NCBI GenBank assembly: GCA_017416145.1
Contig: JAFQDD010000016.1
Span: 124,001 to 188,000 of the forward strand
Source: Spirochaetaceae bacterium
GTDB lineage: Bacteria > Spirochaetota > Spirochaetia > Treponematales > Treponemataceae
Reading direction: 5' to 3'
DNA length: 64,000 nucleotides
The notes beneath the pieces are model-generated. The model was not told where the DNA came from, made no database searches, and saw only the letters and a list, made by a program, of their open reading frames with translations. Positions 27,267-36,019 of the stretch are shown here, in pieces. Each line of letters begins with the position of its first letter. Positions within the stretch are counted from its first letter, which is position 1. The position numbers and the translations under genes were made by a program.

Positions 27267-27914
27267 ATGCCATACGAAAAAAAGCAACTGCCAATTAACG
27301 CAATTTGTTTTGTGGGAGTTTTGATTTTATTTTTAATTTTAAAATCAATAGAGATTTTTTTGCCAACTTGGAATATTCCAATAACCATCATAAAGGGAAT
27401 CGCTTCCTCTATCCCTTTTGGATTGGCTGTTTTTGCCACCACAAAACGCCCTGATTTCTTTAATACTGGATTTTCTGTAGTTTTGTTTGCTTATTTAATC
27501 GGGGATATTTTGATTCGCATCAATTTTGTGGCTGGTGTAGTGACTTTTTTAATTGCGAATCTGTTAATGTCTGGAATATTTTTGCGAATTGGGAAATTTT
27601 CTAAATTGCAGTTAATATTATATTTGTTAGCTTTGGTCGTATGTCTTGTAATTTTGATTGTTTTTAAAGATGCTCTTGGAAGTGTATTTTATCCAGTTTT
27701 GGTTTATACCTTTGTGGTTTTATTTATGATGATTTCATCCTTGGGAATGCCACCAATGGTAAAAATCGGAGCAATTCTCTTTTTCATTTCTGATTTGTTA
27801 TTGGGTGTAGGACTTACAGACTTTGGAAATCAAATTATTTCCTTTATTTCTTTGGGACTTTATTACATCGCAATTTGTACCTTGGCAAATGTGGTTTATC
27901 GAAGAAGTCTATAA
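27267..27914 (+). CDS. YhhN family membrane protein (lysoplasmalogenase-like)
   Basis: This 215-residue protein has seven to eight predicted membrane helices throughout. The family acidic residues appear in LIGDILIRIN and FISDLLLGVG, and the end LYYIAICTLANV fits the YhhN pattern. YhhN/TMEM86 proteins hydrolyse the vinyl ether of lysoplasmalogens, which suits an anaerobe with plasmalogen lipids, but activity here is inferred. GGGAGAG lies upstream of the ATG. Confidence 0.78.
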   Translation: MPYEKKQLPINAICFVGVLILFLILKSIEIFLPTWNIPITIIKGIASSIPFGLAVFATTKRPDFFNTGFSVVLFAYLIGDILIRINFVAGVVTFLIANLLMSGIFLRIGKFSKLQLILYLLALVVCLVILIVFKDALGSVFYPVLVYTFVVLFMMISSLGMPPMVKIGAILFFISDLLLGVGLTDFGNQIISFISLGLYYIAICTLANVVYRRSL

Positions 27915-27950
27915 AAAAAAGGTGCCAAGGATTTAATATCACCTGACATC
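27914..27950 (-). terminator. Terminator of the sanA-like gene; first copy of a 35-nt repeat
   Basis: On the minus strand a bulged hairpin (AGATGTCAGG with CCTTGGCACCT) ends in a T-run, directly after the SanA stop. The 35 bases at 27914-27948 are identical to 30867-30901. Confidence 0.8.
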
Positions 27951-27956
27951 TATTGT

Positions 27957-28643
27957 TTAGTCCCAAGAAGCTCTACCGTCTCCAGAAATTGGAATTGTCT
28001 CTCCTAGATAAGTTGGTTTTGCATTAAACGCCACAAGAAAAAAGGATTTTACACGAGCTAAAAATTCTCTACTATTCCAACTAATATGAGTTTCCTTAGA
28101 AAAAGGTGATATTTCTGGAGCAACGTAACCAACAGCATTTAATCCAAGTTTTCGGGCAATATAAATAGCTCTTGGTAAATGAAACTCTTGTGAAACAACA
28201 ATCACATCATCCATTAAAAAAACATCCCGAGCCCGATACATACTTTCGTAAGTTGAAAATCCTGCGTGATCTAGAAAAATATCTTGGTCATCAATGTGAT
28301 GCATAAGTTTTATATAGTTTTTCATAGAGTTCACTTCATCATAGTTTTTTCTGCCATGGTCGCCAGAAATTATTACTTTTTCAGCTTTACCTCTGTGGTA
28401 TAAATCTAAAGCCGCCTCTACCCTATCCCTTGCCACAAAGGAAATTGTTCCAGAAGTGCTAACACCTGCTCCTAAAATCATAGTTGCTTGTGCAGCTGGA
28501 ACATCTTCAACTTCAGAAAAAATGTAATCTTTGGAAAAAGAAATCATATAAATATTGATTCCCAATGCAAAAAGAAAACAAAGAGTGCAAAAAATTAAAC
28601 TAAAAACCAAAAGTGCTGTAATGATTTTTTTTAACTTTTTCAT
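27957..28643 (-). CDS. SanA/YdcF-like DUF218 membrane protein
   Basis: This 228-residue protein has one N-terminal transmembrane helix (about 8-32) and a DUF218 domain. ILGAGV near 57-62, VIISGDHGRKNYDEVNSM and VSQEFHLPRAIYIARKLG are the conserved segments. SanA in enteric bacteria contributes to outer-envelope barrier function; the biochemical role is unknown. AGGGGA sits ten bases before the ATG. Confidence 0.82.
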   Translation of the reverse strand: MKKLKKIITALLVFSLIFCTLCFLFALGINIYMISFSKDYIFSEVEDVPAAQATMILGAGVSTSGTISFVARDRVEAALDLYHRGKAEKVIISGDHGRKNYDEVNSMKNYIKLMHHIDDQDIFLDHAGFSTYESMYRARDVFLMDDVIVVSQEFHLPRAIYIARKLGLNAVGYVAPEISPFSKETHISWNSREFLARVKSFFLVAFNAKPTYLGETIPISGDGRASWD

Positions 28644-28673
28644 AAAGAAATTTTCCCCTGAGATTTTAGATTT

Positions 28674-29390
28674 TTACTTTCTTCTCAAAAGATGTTTGAA
28701 TATCTTTCCGTCTTTTTTGCCTTTTTCTTCCATTGATTTTTGCTCAGAATAGGCCTGAATAGATTGATTTTCACCAGAAACTAACAAAATCATATCTGGT
28801 TCTAAAACCATGGAAGGCATGGAAACATTTTGTATTTCCATATCTTCTTTTTTTCTATAGCCAATAACATTTATTCCATAACTTTGACGCAAAAGACTTT
28901 CCACCAAAGTTTTTCCTTCTAAATCTTTTCGCACCTTTACTTCTGCAATAGCGAAATTCTCTGAAAGTTGCATATATGACAAAAAGGTTGAAGAAAGCAA
29001 CAAAGGCACAACATGAATTGCAGCGTCTAAATCTGGATAAATTATTTTTGTAGCTCCCACTAGTTTGAGGATTTCACCATGCTCGTCAGAACGAGCTTTT
29101 ACAACAATATTTTGAATCCCCATTTTCTTTAAATGATTTGTTACCAAAATAGAAGACTCAAGCTGACTTCCCAAATCAACTATCGCTGCATTTATATCCA
29201 AAGGAATTACTTTTTTCAAAGTTTCTTCGCTAATTGCATCTGTGATGTAAGCATTTACCACAGAGTTTTTGTATTTTTCTACAATTTCTCTGTCTCTATC
29301 CAGAATAATTAATTCAGCTTGAGTTTCAATCAACTCTTCTACAATCCTGCAACCAAAAGAACCAAGGCCAATTACAGCAATAGTTGTCAT
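28674..29390 (-). CDS. ktrA: Potassium uptake regulator KtrA/TrkA-type (RCK domain)
   Basis: This 238-residue cytoplasmic gating ring protein has an N-terminal nucleotide-binding RCK_N domain (GLGSFGCRIVEEL, GxGxxG) and a C-terminal RCK_C domain from about 135. It should bind ATP/ADP and control the adjacent KtrB pore. The ATG at 29390 has AGGAG five bases upstream; a GTG at 29396 is too close to that site. It lies 69 bases after the ktrB stop in the same direction. Confidence 0.88.
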   Translation of the reverse strand: MTTIAVIGLGSFGCRIVEELIETQAELIILDRDREIVEKYKNSVVNAYITDAISEETLKKVIPLDINAAIVDLGSQLESSILVTNHLKKMGIQNIVVKARSDEHGEILKLVGATKIIYPDLDAAIHVVPLLLSSTFLSYMQLSENFAIAEVKVRKDLEGKTLVESLLRQSYGINVIGYRKKEDMEIQNVSMPSMVLEPDMILLVSGENQSIQAYSEQKSMEEKGKKDGKIFKHLLRRK

Positions 29391-29459
29391 ATACACTCCT
29401 AAAACTTTAAGATAAACACTTTCACTCCATTTCAGAGGAATTTATCTATATTTTATTTT

Positions 29460-30830
29460 TTATCCAAGAATAACAGTTTCTTTTGGATAATCTGTTAATG
29501 CGTTTATATCTGGTCCCCTTGAAACTTTGTTTAAGGCTATAAAGGTGATTCCAGTTCTACCTGCAAACATTAGTACAATCACAAGTATTTTTCCCACAAT
29601 AGATAGATTTGGGGTAAGTCCCCGTGAAAGCCCAACAGTTCCAAGAGCAGAGCAAACTTCAAACAACAAGTCTGTTTCTGTAAAAATTCCCATACTAATT
29701 GATTTTGATTCGCTCCAAAGCAAAAATATATACAAAATTCCTAAAAAGCAAAGAGCTTTTACAAAAACAGAAACTGCTTTTCCTATAGAATCTTCTGAAA
29801 TATCACGATGAAAAACTGATGGTAAATCTTTGTCGTGGGTGCTTTTGTAGGCGATGCACAAAATCAAAAAGATTGTGGTAGTTTTTATTCCACCAGCCAT
29901 AGAACCTGGACTTCCGCCTATTAGCATAAAAAGATTTGATACAAAAACAGATACTGGGGAAAATGCACTTTGAGAAACAGTTTCAAATCCTGCTGTTCGT
30001 AAAGTTACAGATTGGAAAAATGCGTTTCCCAAAGATTCAAAAAATTCCATTTCAGAAAAAGCACCTTTTCGCTCTGCAAAAAAAAATATTAATGTTCCAG
30101 AAAAAATCAGTGAAAAGGTCATAAAAATCACTATTTTTGAATGCAAAGTCAAAACGCTCTTTTTTATTTTTTTTGTTGGATTTGGTTTTCGTAGCACAAA
30201 GAAAATATTTGTCATTACGGTAAATCCCAAACCTCCTGCAATTATTAAAAAAGCAATTACAAGATATATTTCTGGGCTATGAGCAAATTGAGCTAAGCTG
30301 TCTGAATAAGGAGCGAAACCTGCATTACAAAAGGCAGAAACTGCAAGAAACAAACCATAAAAAATAAAGTTTTCTTCACCATGGGCTTTTAGAAAAATAG
30401 CAAGAACAGTTCCTCCAATCAGCTGAAAACCAAAGGTAAGACACACAATTAACTTTATTATTTGTCTAACTTCAATTTGAGAATCTTCTGTAAAATAATC
30501 TTTTATAATGTTTCGATTTAAAAGAGAAATCTTTTTAGAGGCAAACATCAAATAAATCGTAAAAAAAGAAACCAAACCTAATCCGCCGGCTTCTATTAAC
30601 AACATAATAACAAAAAAACCAGCATCTGTATAAACACTCATATCAACAGTGGAAAGCCCTGTCACACAAATTGCAGAAACCGTGGTAAAAAGAGAATCTA
30701 TAAATGGAACAACTTTTCCAGAATTATAAAAAATGGGAAACCGCAACAACAAAGTACCAAGGGTAGCAAGAATAAAAAAATAGACAAAAAGATATGCTGT
30801 AGCTGATTTCAACCTAAAATTAAATTTCAT
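29460..30830 (-). CDS. ktrB: Potassium transporter KtrB/TrkH family
   Basis: This 456-residue membrane protein has four repeated M1-P-M2 units. Each filter contributes a glycine: AICVTGLST, FCNAGFAPY, RTAGFETVS and LGTVGLSRG. The length suits KtrB. TATAAT on the minus strand (30837-30842) ends six bases before the ATG and there is no Shine-Dalgarno, so the message is probably leaderless. Together with KtrA it forms a Na+-coupled potassium uptake system, separate from the trkAH genes near 60 kb. Confidence 0.9.
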   Translation of the reverse strand: MKFNFRLKSATAYLFVYFFILATLGTLLLRFPIFYNSGKVVPFIDSLFTTVSAICVTGLSTVDMSVYTDAGFFVIMLLIEAGGLGLVSFFTIYLMFASKKISLLNRNIIKDYFTEDSQIEVRQIIKLIVCLTFGFQLIGGTVLAIFLKAHGEENFIFYGLFLAVSAFCNAGFAPYSDSLAQFAHSPEIYLVIAFLIIAGGLGFTVMTNIFFVLRKPNPTKKIKKSVLTLHSKIVIFMTFSLIFSGTLIFFFAERKGAFSEMEFFESLGNAFFQSVTLRTAGFETVSQSAFSPVSVFVSNLFMLIGGSPGSMAGGIKTTTIFLILCIAYKSTHDKDLPSVFHRDISEDSIGKAVSVFVKALCFLGILYIFLLWSESKSISMGIFTETDLLFEVCSALGTVGLSRGLTPNLSIVGKILVIVLMFAGRTGITFIALNKVSRGPDINALTDYPKETVILG

Positions 30831-30866
30831 TGCATAATTATAGCATAGAGAAGAAAAAAATTATAT

Positions 30867-30908
30867 AAAAAAAGGTGCCAAGGATTTAATATCACCTGAC
30901 ACCTTTCT
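30867..30908 (-). terminator. purC terminator; second copy of the 35-nt repeat
   Basis: On the minus strand AGGTGTCAGG pairs with CCTTGGCACCT (one bulge) and is followed by seven T. Bases 30867-30901 are identical to 27914-27948. The flanking arm base differs (C for T), which improves pairing here. Confidence 0.82.
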
Positions 30909-30934
30909 GCTATAAAAAGAGGATTAAAAATTGA

Positions 30935-31618
30935 TTAGCGGTTGTTGATAAGTTTTGTTAATTCAACAGGGTCAACAATTTTTCCGTCTTTGTATACGCG
31001 CATATTTCCTGAAGCGATTTCGTCAATCAAAATAACTTCACCATTGTTGTATCCGAATTCAAATTTGATGTCCCACAAATCAAGACCAATTGATTTTAAG
31101 TCGTCTGCAACAATTTTTGTAATTTTTAGAGTTTGTTCTTTCATGCTGTTAAACATTTCTGTTGACATAATGCCAAGAGCAGCTAAACCTTCGCTTGTTA
31201 CAAGTGGATCGCCTTTTGCATCATTTTTGAAAGTACATTCAACATAGCCACCTTCTAATGGTGTGCCATCTTCAATATATTCACCATAACGACGGATAAA
31301 ACTACCTGTTGCAACCAATCTACAGATTACTTCCAAACCGTGACCAAAAACTGTTGCTGGAAGAACTTCCATAGTTGCATCATCAATATTTGCACTAATA
31401 TAGTGAGTTTTGATTCCAGCTTTTTTCAACAATTCAAAGTAGTGAATTGAAGTAATAAGGTTCGCTTTTCCAATTCCTTCAATTGTTAAACCTACAGCAT
31501 TTTCTCCTGGATCAAAAACACCATCTTTCCCAGTACAGTCATCTTTGAATTTTAGCAAAACATTGCCATTTTCAAGACCGTATACGTTTTTTGTTTTACC
31601 TTCGTAAATAGTTTTCAT
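30935..31618 (-). CDS. purC: Phosphoribosylaminoimidazole-succinocarboxamide synthase
   Basis: This 227-residue SAICAR synthetase joins CAIR with aspartate in purine synthesis. It starts [15 protein letters not shown] (ATP loop) and has [11 protein letters not shown], the [11 protein letters not shown] segment and [13 protein letters not shown] near the end, all conserved in PurC. AGGACATAAGAG precedes the ATG. It stands alone; no other pur gene is nearby. Confidence 0.95.
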   Translation of the reverse strand: MKTIYEGKTKNVYGLENGNVLLKFKDDCTGKDGVFDPGENAVGLTIEGIGKANLITSIHYFELLKKAGIKTHYISANIDDATMEVLPATVFGHGLEVICRLVATGSFIRRYGEYIEDGTPLEGGYVECTFKNDAKGDPLVTSEGLAALGIMSTEMFNSMKEQTLKITKIVADDLKSIGLDLWDIKFEFGYNNGEVILIDEIASGNMRVYKDGKIVDPVELTKLINNR

Positions 31619-31726
31619 CTCTTATGTCCTTATCTAATAAAGTTTAGATACGTATAATATTACAAAAAATTAAAGATTTCACAATATATTTTTTTTATTT
31701 TTTTTTATTTTTTTTGGGCGACAACT

Positions 31727-31763
31727 ATGTATAATCATACATAAATATACTATAATTTATAAT
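31727..31763 (+). promoter_or_regulatory. Promoter with dyad in front of the DNA methyltransferase gene
   Basis: ATGTAT-AATC-ATACAT (31727-31742) is a perfect dyad just upstream of TATAAT (31751-31756), which ends seven bases before the ATG. There is no ribosome site. The dyad is well placed for repression, for example by the methyltransferase itself. Confidence 0.5.
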
Positions 31764-32747
31764 ATGATTGAAATATCAGAAAAGTCTTTACATGGATACA
31801 AATATATAGACTTATTTGCTGGAATTGGGGGATTTCATTTAGCACTTTCTTCGCTAGGGGCAGAATGTGTTTATGCAAATGAATGGGATTTTCACGCCCA
31901 GAATGTATATAGAGATAATTTTGGGATTGAACCAGAAGGCGATATTACAAAAGTTGATGAAAAAACAATTCCAAATCACGATATTTTATGTGCGGGGTTC
32001 CCTTGTCAAGCATTTTCAATTAGTGGAAAACAAAGAGGTTTTGAAGATAGTAGAGGTACCCTATTTTTTGATGTAGCTCGAGTAGTGAAAGCAAAACGGC
32101 CAAAGGTTGTTTTTATGGAAAATGTTAAAAATTTTGCAAAACACGACAATGGAAATACCCTTTTAGTTGTAAAAAAAACAATGGAAGAACTTGGATATAC
32201 ATTTTATGAAAAAGTCTTAAATGCAGTTGATTATGGTATGCCTCAAAAACGTGAACGTATTTATATGGTTTGTTTCCGTAATGATTTACTAAATACCACT
32301 TTTTCATATCCAAAACAAATTCAACTCATAAAACATGTTGAAGATTTTCTATTAGATGATGAAAACCTTGTAAAAGATTTATATGTAGAACGGCAAGATA
32401 CATTTTATAATGGAAAAAAAGATGATGAATACAGTAATACCTCTATTCGTTTAGGAATTGTTAATAAGGGAGGACAAGGAGAAAGAATTTATAGTACAAA
32501 AGGAATTGCCATTACATTATCTGCCTATGGTGGCGGAATTTTTGCAAAAACTGGGGGATATTTAGTGAATGGTCGTCCAAGAAAATTACACCCGCGAGAA
32601 TGTGCTAGAATTATGGGATATCCAGATAGTTTTAAAATTAGTAAAAATAAAAATCAAGCCTATAAGCAATTTGGCAATTCTGTTGTAGTTGATGTACTAC
32701 AATATATCGCTATTGAAATTGGCAAGACTCTGGCGATATCTAAATAA
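31764..32747 (+). CDS. DNA (cytosine-5)-methyltransferase of a type II restriction-modification system
   Basis: This 327-residue M.HhaI-like enzyme methylates cytosine at C5. Motif I is FAGIGGFHLAL, motif IV GFPCQAFS with nucleophile Cys81, motif VI MENVKNF, motif VIII QKRERIY, and motifs IX/X RKLHPRECARIMGYPD and QFGNSVVVDVL. The target-recognition region (about 195-260) does not tell me the site. It converges with a nuclease gene and overlaps its 3' end by eight bases. The genes look more AT-rich than the flanks, consistent with acquisition. Confidence 0.95.
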   Translation: MIEISEKSLHGYKYIDLFAGIGGFHLALSSLGAECVYANEWDFHAQNVYRDNFGIEPEGDITKVDEKTIPNHDILCAGFPCQAFSISGKQRGFEDSRGTLFFDVARVVKAKRPKVVFMENVKNFAKHDNGNTLLVVKKTMEELGYTFYEKVLNAVDYGMPQKRERIYMVCFRNDLLNTTFSYPKQIQLIKHVEDFLLDDENLVKDLYVERQDTFYNGKKDDEYSNTSIRLGIVNKGGQGERIYSTKGIAITLSAYGGGIFAKTGGYLVNGRPRKLHPRECARIMGYPDSFKISKNKNQAYKQFGNSVVVDVLQYIAIEIGKTLAISK

Positions 32748-33564
32748 ATTCCATTCTAAATTTTTCTAAATCTCTTACTTGTTGATTTTTTATTAAGGAA
32801 ATTGAAAAAATAACATTGGGATTTGATGTATTCGATAATTTTGTTACCTTAAAAATATTCTCTTTTTCATTTTTGAATTGATATGTATGTGTATCACCTA
32901 CTAGTTTGTATGTCATAGGATAAGCATTCATTTCTACAAAAACATATTTGTCTTTTTTATAAATTTTTTTTATGGAAAAACCTTCAAAATTTGCAGATTT
33001 TTTTATTTCTGGGAAATCTTTTTCGGTAGGGTTTGATGAACCACTTTTTTTTCGTCTGTAAAATGCAGAAACGTCAAAATACTGTTGAAAATGTTCTATT
33101 GGGAAAATGATGAAATTATTAGAACTAAAATCATTTTTACCAACTTCTTTTTCTATTATAAAATATTTTACACCTTTTAATTTGTAAAATTCACAAATCC
33201 AATTATAAAACAAGGAATTATCCATGGTTAATTCAATTCCATCTGTTCTTGGATTTCTGTATTTATCAAAATTCATAGACATATTATCAAGGATTAATTG
33301 AGATTGTAGATTTAATGGATATGCATTTAGTTTAGAATAATCAAAAGATTGAGTTTCTAAATTTGGAAAAGCAACAAATTGTCCACACTGTGCTTGTTGC
33401 ATTTTTGATTCAATATAAAATATAGCAATTCCGTTTTTTGTAACTAAAATATCTGATTTTGTAGAATCAGAACCTCCTCCTCTCTCAAAATTAACAACTG
33501 CATTCGAAAAATTATTTTTCAAGTATTTCAAACAATCACATTCGCATATTTCCCAATCTTTCAT
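32740..33564 (-). CDS. Putative type II restriction endonuclease, PD-(D/E)XK type
   Basis: This 274-residue protein has Asp38 (KSDILV), then after a beta strand Glu52-Ser-Lys54 (FYIESKMQQAQ). That is the D-x13-E-x-K layout of the PD-(D/E)XK nuclease fold, so it is likely the cognate nuclease of the convergent methyltransferase. I do not recognise a specificity family in the rest. I chose the ATG at 33564 with AAGGGA upstream; the frame is open further to 33708 without conserved features. Confidence 0.72.
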   Translation of the reverse strand: MKDWEICECDCLKYLKNNFSNAVVNFERGGGSDSTKSDILVTKNGIAIFYIESKMQQAQCGQFVAFPNLETQSFDYSKLNAYPLNLQSQLILDNMSMNFDKYRNPRTDGIELTMDNSLFYNWICEFYKLKGVKYFIIEKEVGKNDFSSNNFIIFPIEHFQQYFDVSAFYRRKKSGSSNPTEKDFPEIKKSANFEGFSIKKIYKKDKYVFVEMNAYPMTYKLVGDTHTYQFKNEKENIFKVTKLSNTSNPNVIFSISLIKNQQVRDLEKFRMEFI

Positions 33565-33717
33565 TTTTTTCCCTTGTTTGATAGTAAATATATCACTATT
33601 ATCTATCGGTAAGCTATTCTTACTTATACAGTCAATATTCCAAACTACAAAAAAACAATCTAAACACACCATTGACAGAATTTGTAGCAATCTGTAGTTT
33701 AAACCCAAGAAATCCCT

Positions 33718-34320
33718 ATGAAAGAATTACGTGAATTAAAAGAAATTAGTCAGATAAAATCAGAAGCTAGAGAAAATCAAGTGCCAATTATTATGGATGA
33801 AGGGCTTGGTTTTATTTTGGATTACATAAAAAAGAATGATGTTCGCTTTATTTTGGAAATTGGAACGGCGGTGGCCTACTCTGCTATTCAATTTGCAAAG
33901 GTTTCGCCAAATATTAGGGTTTTTACTATTGAATACGATATTTTGCGGTATCACGAAGCTGTAAAAAATGTGGTAAATTGTGGGCTTTCTCATCAAATTA
34001 CAGTTTTTCTTGGAGACGCTCTAAAGTTTGATTTTACAGAGCAATTTGATTTAATATTTATTGACGGGGCAAAATCTCAATATATCAATTTTTTTGAAAA
34101 ATATAAAAACAACTTAACTCCAGATGGGGTTTTTATCAGCGATAATTTATTTTTTCACGGAATGGTAGAAGATATTTCAAAAACAAAAAACTATAGCACA
34201 ATCAAACTTATCAGAAAAATCCGCCGCTACATTGATTTTTTAAAGGCAAACCAAGAATTTGAAACTACATTTTTGGAAATCGGAGATGGTGTGGCGGTTT
34301 CTAAGCGAAAAGAGCTTTAA
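33718..34320 (+). CDS. Class I SAM O-methyltransferase (TrmR/YrrM or COMT-like)
   Basis: This 200-residue methyltransferase of the O-MT family 3 has motif I at FILEIGTAVAYSAI (about 43-56), the acidic ribose ligand in VFTIEYD, and the metal-site region LIFIDGAKSQY and ISDNLFFHG. Bacterial members such as TrmR methylate 5-hydroxyuridine in tRNA wobble positions; others act on small phenols. No ribosome site is obvious. It overlaps the next, convergent gene by four bases. Confidence 0.83.
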   Translation: MKELRELKEISQIKSEARENQVPIIMDEGLGFILDYIKKNDVRFILEIGTAVAYSAIQFAKVSPNIRVFTIEYDILRYHEAVKNVVNCGLSHQITVFLGDALKFDFTEQFDLIFIDGAKSQYINFFEKYKNNLTPDGVFISDNLFFHGMVEDISKTKNYSTIKLIRKIRRYIDFLKANQEFETTFLEIGDGVAVSKRKEL

Positions 34321-34868
34321 TTTAAAAATGCCTTTTCATCAAACTTTAAAATTCTTGGTCTGTTAAATCTTTGGATAATAACAAATCCCAAATCTAACAA
34401 ACATCCTGCTAAAGATGTTAGGAAAAACACCCAAAAGGCTCCGAAAAAAATTGATGAAAAAATCGGTAACAAACTTAAAAGGCAATTTACTTCATGAATA
34501 AACTCTGCCTGACAAGTTGATAAAACCACTTCACTTTTAGAATGTTTTTTCAAAGAAAAACTTTCAGGGTTCCAAGTAGGAACTTTTGTTTTCCATTTTT
34601 TTACTTTTAAAAATTTATATAATTTTTTTTCAAAAGGTTTTTCTCGAAACCACTTTTTTTTGTAATCATAAAACTGAAGCATATTTTTATTGTGGGTAAA
34701 ATCTAAAAAAGCTGCAAAAATAAATCTCACAGCAAAGTGATAAAAAGTTGTACAAAAAGTAATAGCTAATACTTGAAAAATATCTATTTGAGTTTTTTTG
34801 TAAAAATAAATCGAGAATAAACTAAAAATCCCTAAAAGTGTAATAAAAATGTATAATTTCTTTTTCAT
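34317..34868 (-). CDS. CrtO-like membrane acyltransferase family protein
   Basis: The 183-residue product has transmembrane helices at about 5-22, 30-50 and 128-165. Its C-terminal half, with VKKWKTKVP, CQAEFIHEVN and FVIIQRFNRPRIL, follows the pattern of the staphylococcal glycosyl-diaponeurosporenoate acyltransferase CrtO (NKWK..LP, ET.RAE..H, IIQRYNR.R). No carotenoid gene is nearby, so the acyl acceptor is unknown. The ATG at 34868 was chosen over 34976 because it opens a signal-like helix. Confidence 0.65.
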   Translation of the reverse strand: MKKKLYIFITLLGIFSLFSIYFYKKTQIDIFQVLAITFCTTFYHFAVRFIFAAFLDFTHNKNMLQFYDYKKKWFREKPFEKKLYKFLKVKKWKTKVPTWNPESFSLKKHSKSEVVLSTCQAEFIHEVNCLLSLLPIFSSIFFGAFWVFFLTSLAGCLLDLGFVIIQRFNRPRILKFDEKAFLN

Positions 34869-34991
34869 AATCAATACTTCTCTCTTTTTTTGATATCTAT
34901 ATTTTATCACATAGAGAATTTTTTTAAAGTCTTGACAGAATATCTTTCCCCTTGTAGTTTTAAACAGTAGTTCCAAAGAGAAACACTATTT

Positions 34992-35130
34992 TTTGTGTAT
35001 TTGCTTTTGGCTTAGGGATTGTAGGGGCGGCGAAGCCGTCGACCGCAGGAGATAACTTGTTAGCTCCGAGGACGATGGAGCGAGAGCGGAACCCCGAAAA
35101 GCCCGACCTGCCTTTTGGCAGGGAAGCTCC
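34992..35130 (+). repeat. GC-rich structured repeat, family B copy 1
   Basis: A GC-rich island shares its frame with 41769-41902: GCTTTTG, TTAGGGATTG, GGGCGGCGAAGCCG and CGAAAAGCCCGACC, in the same order. Visible stems are GGC-GAA-GCC (35029-35037) inside GGGC/GCCC (35025-35028 with 35101-35104), GGAG/CTCC with inner TAAC/GTTA, and CCTGCC-TTTT-GGCAGG at the end. It occupies the leader of the TrmB-type gene, ending just before that gene's ribosome site. Confidence 0.7.
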
Positions 35131-35152
35131 TCACAAAAAAAGGAAAATTTTG

Positions 35153-35860
35153 ATGACTTCGACTTTAATTGAAAATTTGATTGCATTTAATCTTACTCGG
35201 CAAGAAGCGGCCATTTATGTGGAATTTTTAAATCACGGGGAAATGTCTGGATACGAGGTGGCAAAGGAAACAAGGATTTCTAGGTCTAATGTTTATTCGG
35301 CGTTGCAAAGTTTGGCAGAAAAAGGGGCTCTTTATTTGATTGAGGGGGAAAGTACTCGGTATACGCCGGTGGCTGTGGGAGATTTTTTGAAAAATACCTT
35401 GAGGGAATTGCAAAAAAAGGCAGCTATTATTGAAGAAAATGCTCCGAAAAAACAGGAAACTCAAGAGGGATATATTACGATTTTAGGGGCAAAAAATATT
35501 GAAAACAAGATTCGGTTGATGTTGGAATCGGCTCGGGAGCGGATTTATGTAATGGCGGATAAGGGGATTTTGTCTTGTTTTCAGGAGGAAATTCGCTCTT
35601 TGATTGAAGCTGGGAAGAAAGTGGTTGTTTTGTCGGATTTTGGGGATTTTTCTTTAGAAGACAGTTTTTTGGCTGGGTCGATTTTTCATAAGACGGAAAC
35701 TGGGAAAAATCAGGTACGGTTGATTGTGGATTCTAGTTTTGTTTTAACTGGGGAGATTTCTGGTAGCGAACACGATACTTGTCTTTATTCTGGACAACAA
35801 AATCTTGTTAATTTGATGAAAGAAGCTTTGAAAAACAAGATTGAGCTGCTGGGAAGATAA
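35153..35860 (+). CDS. TrmB-type transcriptional regulator
   Basis: The 235-residue protein has an N-terminal winged helix (about 10-75; LTRQEAAIYVEFL, SGYEVAKETRISRSNVYSAL), a short coiled linker and a C-terminal PLD-like effector domain (about 105-230). This is the TrmB family layout used in sugar or redox regulation. AGGA lies about ten bases before the ATG at 35153. Its leader is filled by the structured repeat B1. Its target is unknown. Confidence 0.88.
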   Translation: MTSTLIENLIAFNLTRQEAAIYVEFLNHGEMSGYEVAKETRISRSNVYSALQSLAEKGALYLIEGESTRYTPVAVGDFLKNTLRELQKKAAIIEENAPKKQETQEGYITILGAKNIENKIRLMLESARERIYVMADKGILSCFQEEIRSLIEAGKKVVVLSDFGDFSLEDSFLAGSIFHKTETGKNQVRLIVDSSFVLTGEISGSEHDTCLYSGQQNLVNLMKEALKNKIELLGR

Positions 35861-35882
35861 AATGGGAAGATATAAACGGCTA

Positions 35883-35958
35883 GTTGGTGAAGTTTTCTAG
35901 TGAAAACTTTTACGAATTTTGAAAAAGTTTTCAGTACTAGTGAAAAGTTTTTACCAAC
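35883..35958. repeat. Long imperfect palindrome
   Basis: GTTGGT (35883-35888) and ACCAAC (35953-35958) close a 76-base element. Inner arms TTTTC/GAAAA, CTAGT/ACTAG and GAAAACTTTT with AAAAGTTTTC pair around an AT-rich loop. It lies 22 bases after the TrmB-type gene. It has no T-run that would make it a plain terminator. Confidence 0.6.
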
Positions 35959-36019
35959 ACTTTGTAATAATAATAGGTATTCATTTGTATATGAATCACG
36001 AACGAAAAAAATAGTTTTG

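Noticed and set aside
34992-35152. N-terminal extension of the TrmB-type regulator to 35057
   Set aside because: The extension translates the GC-rich repeat B1; the ATG at 35153 has a ribosome site and opens the winged-helix domain.
35883-35958. Palindrome as an integron attC site
   Set aside because: The end motifs are in the wrong orientation and do not match the RYYYAAC/GTTRRRY core sites; no integrase is nearby.
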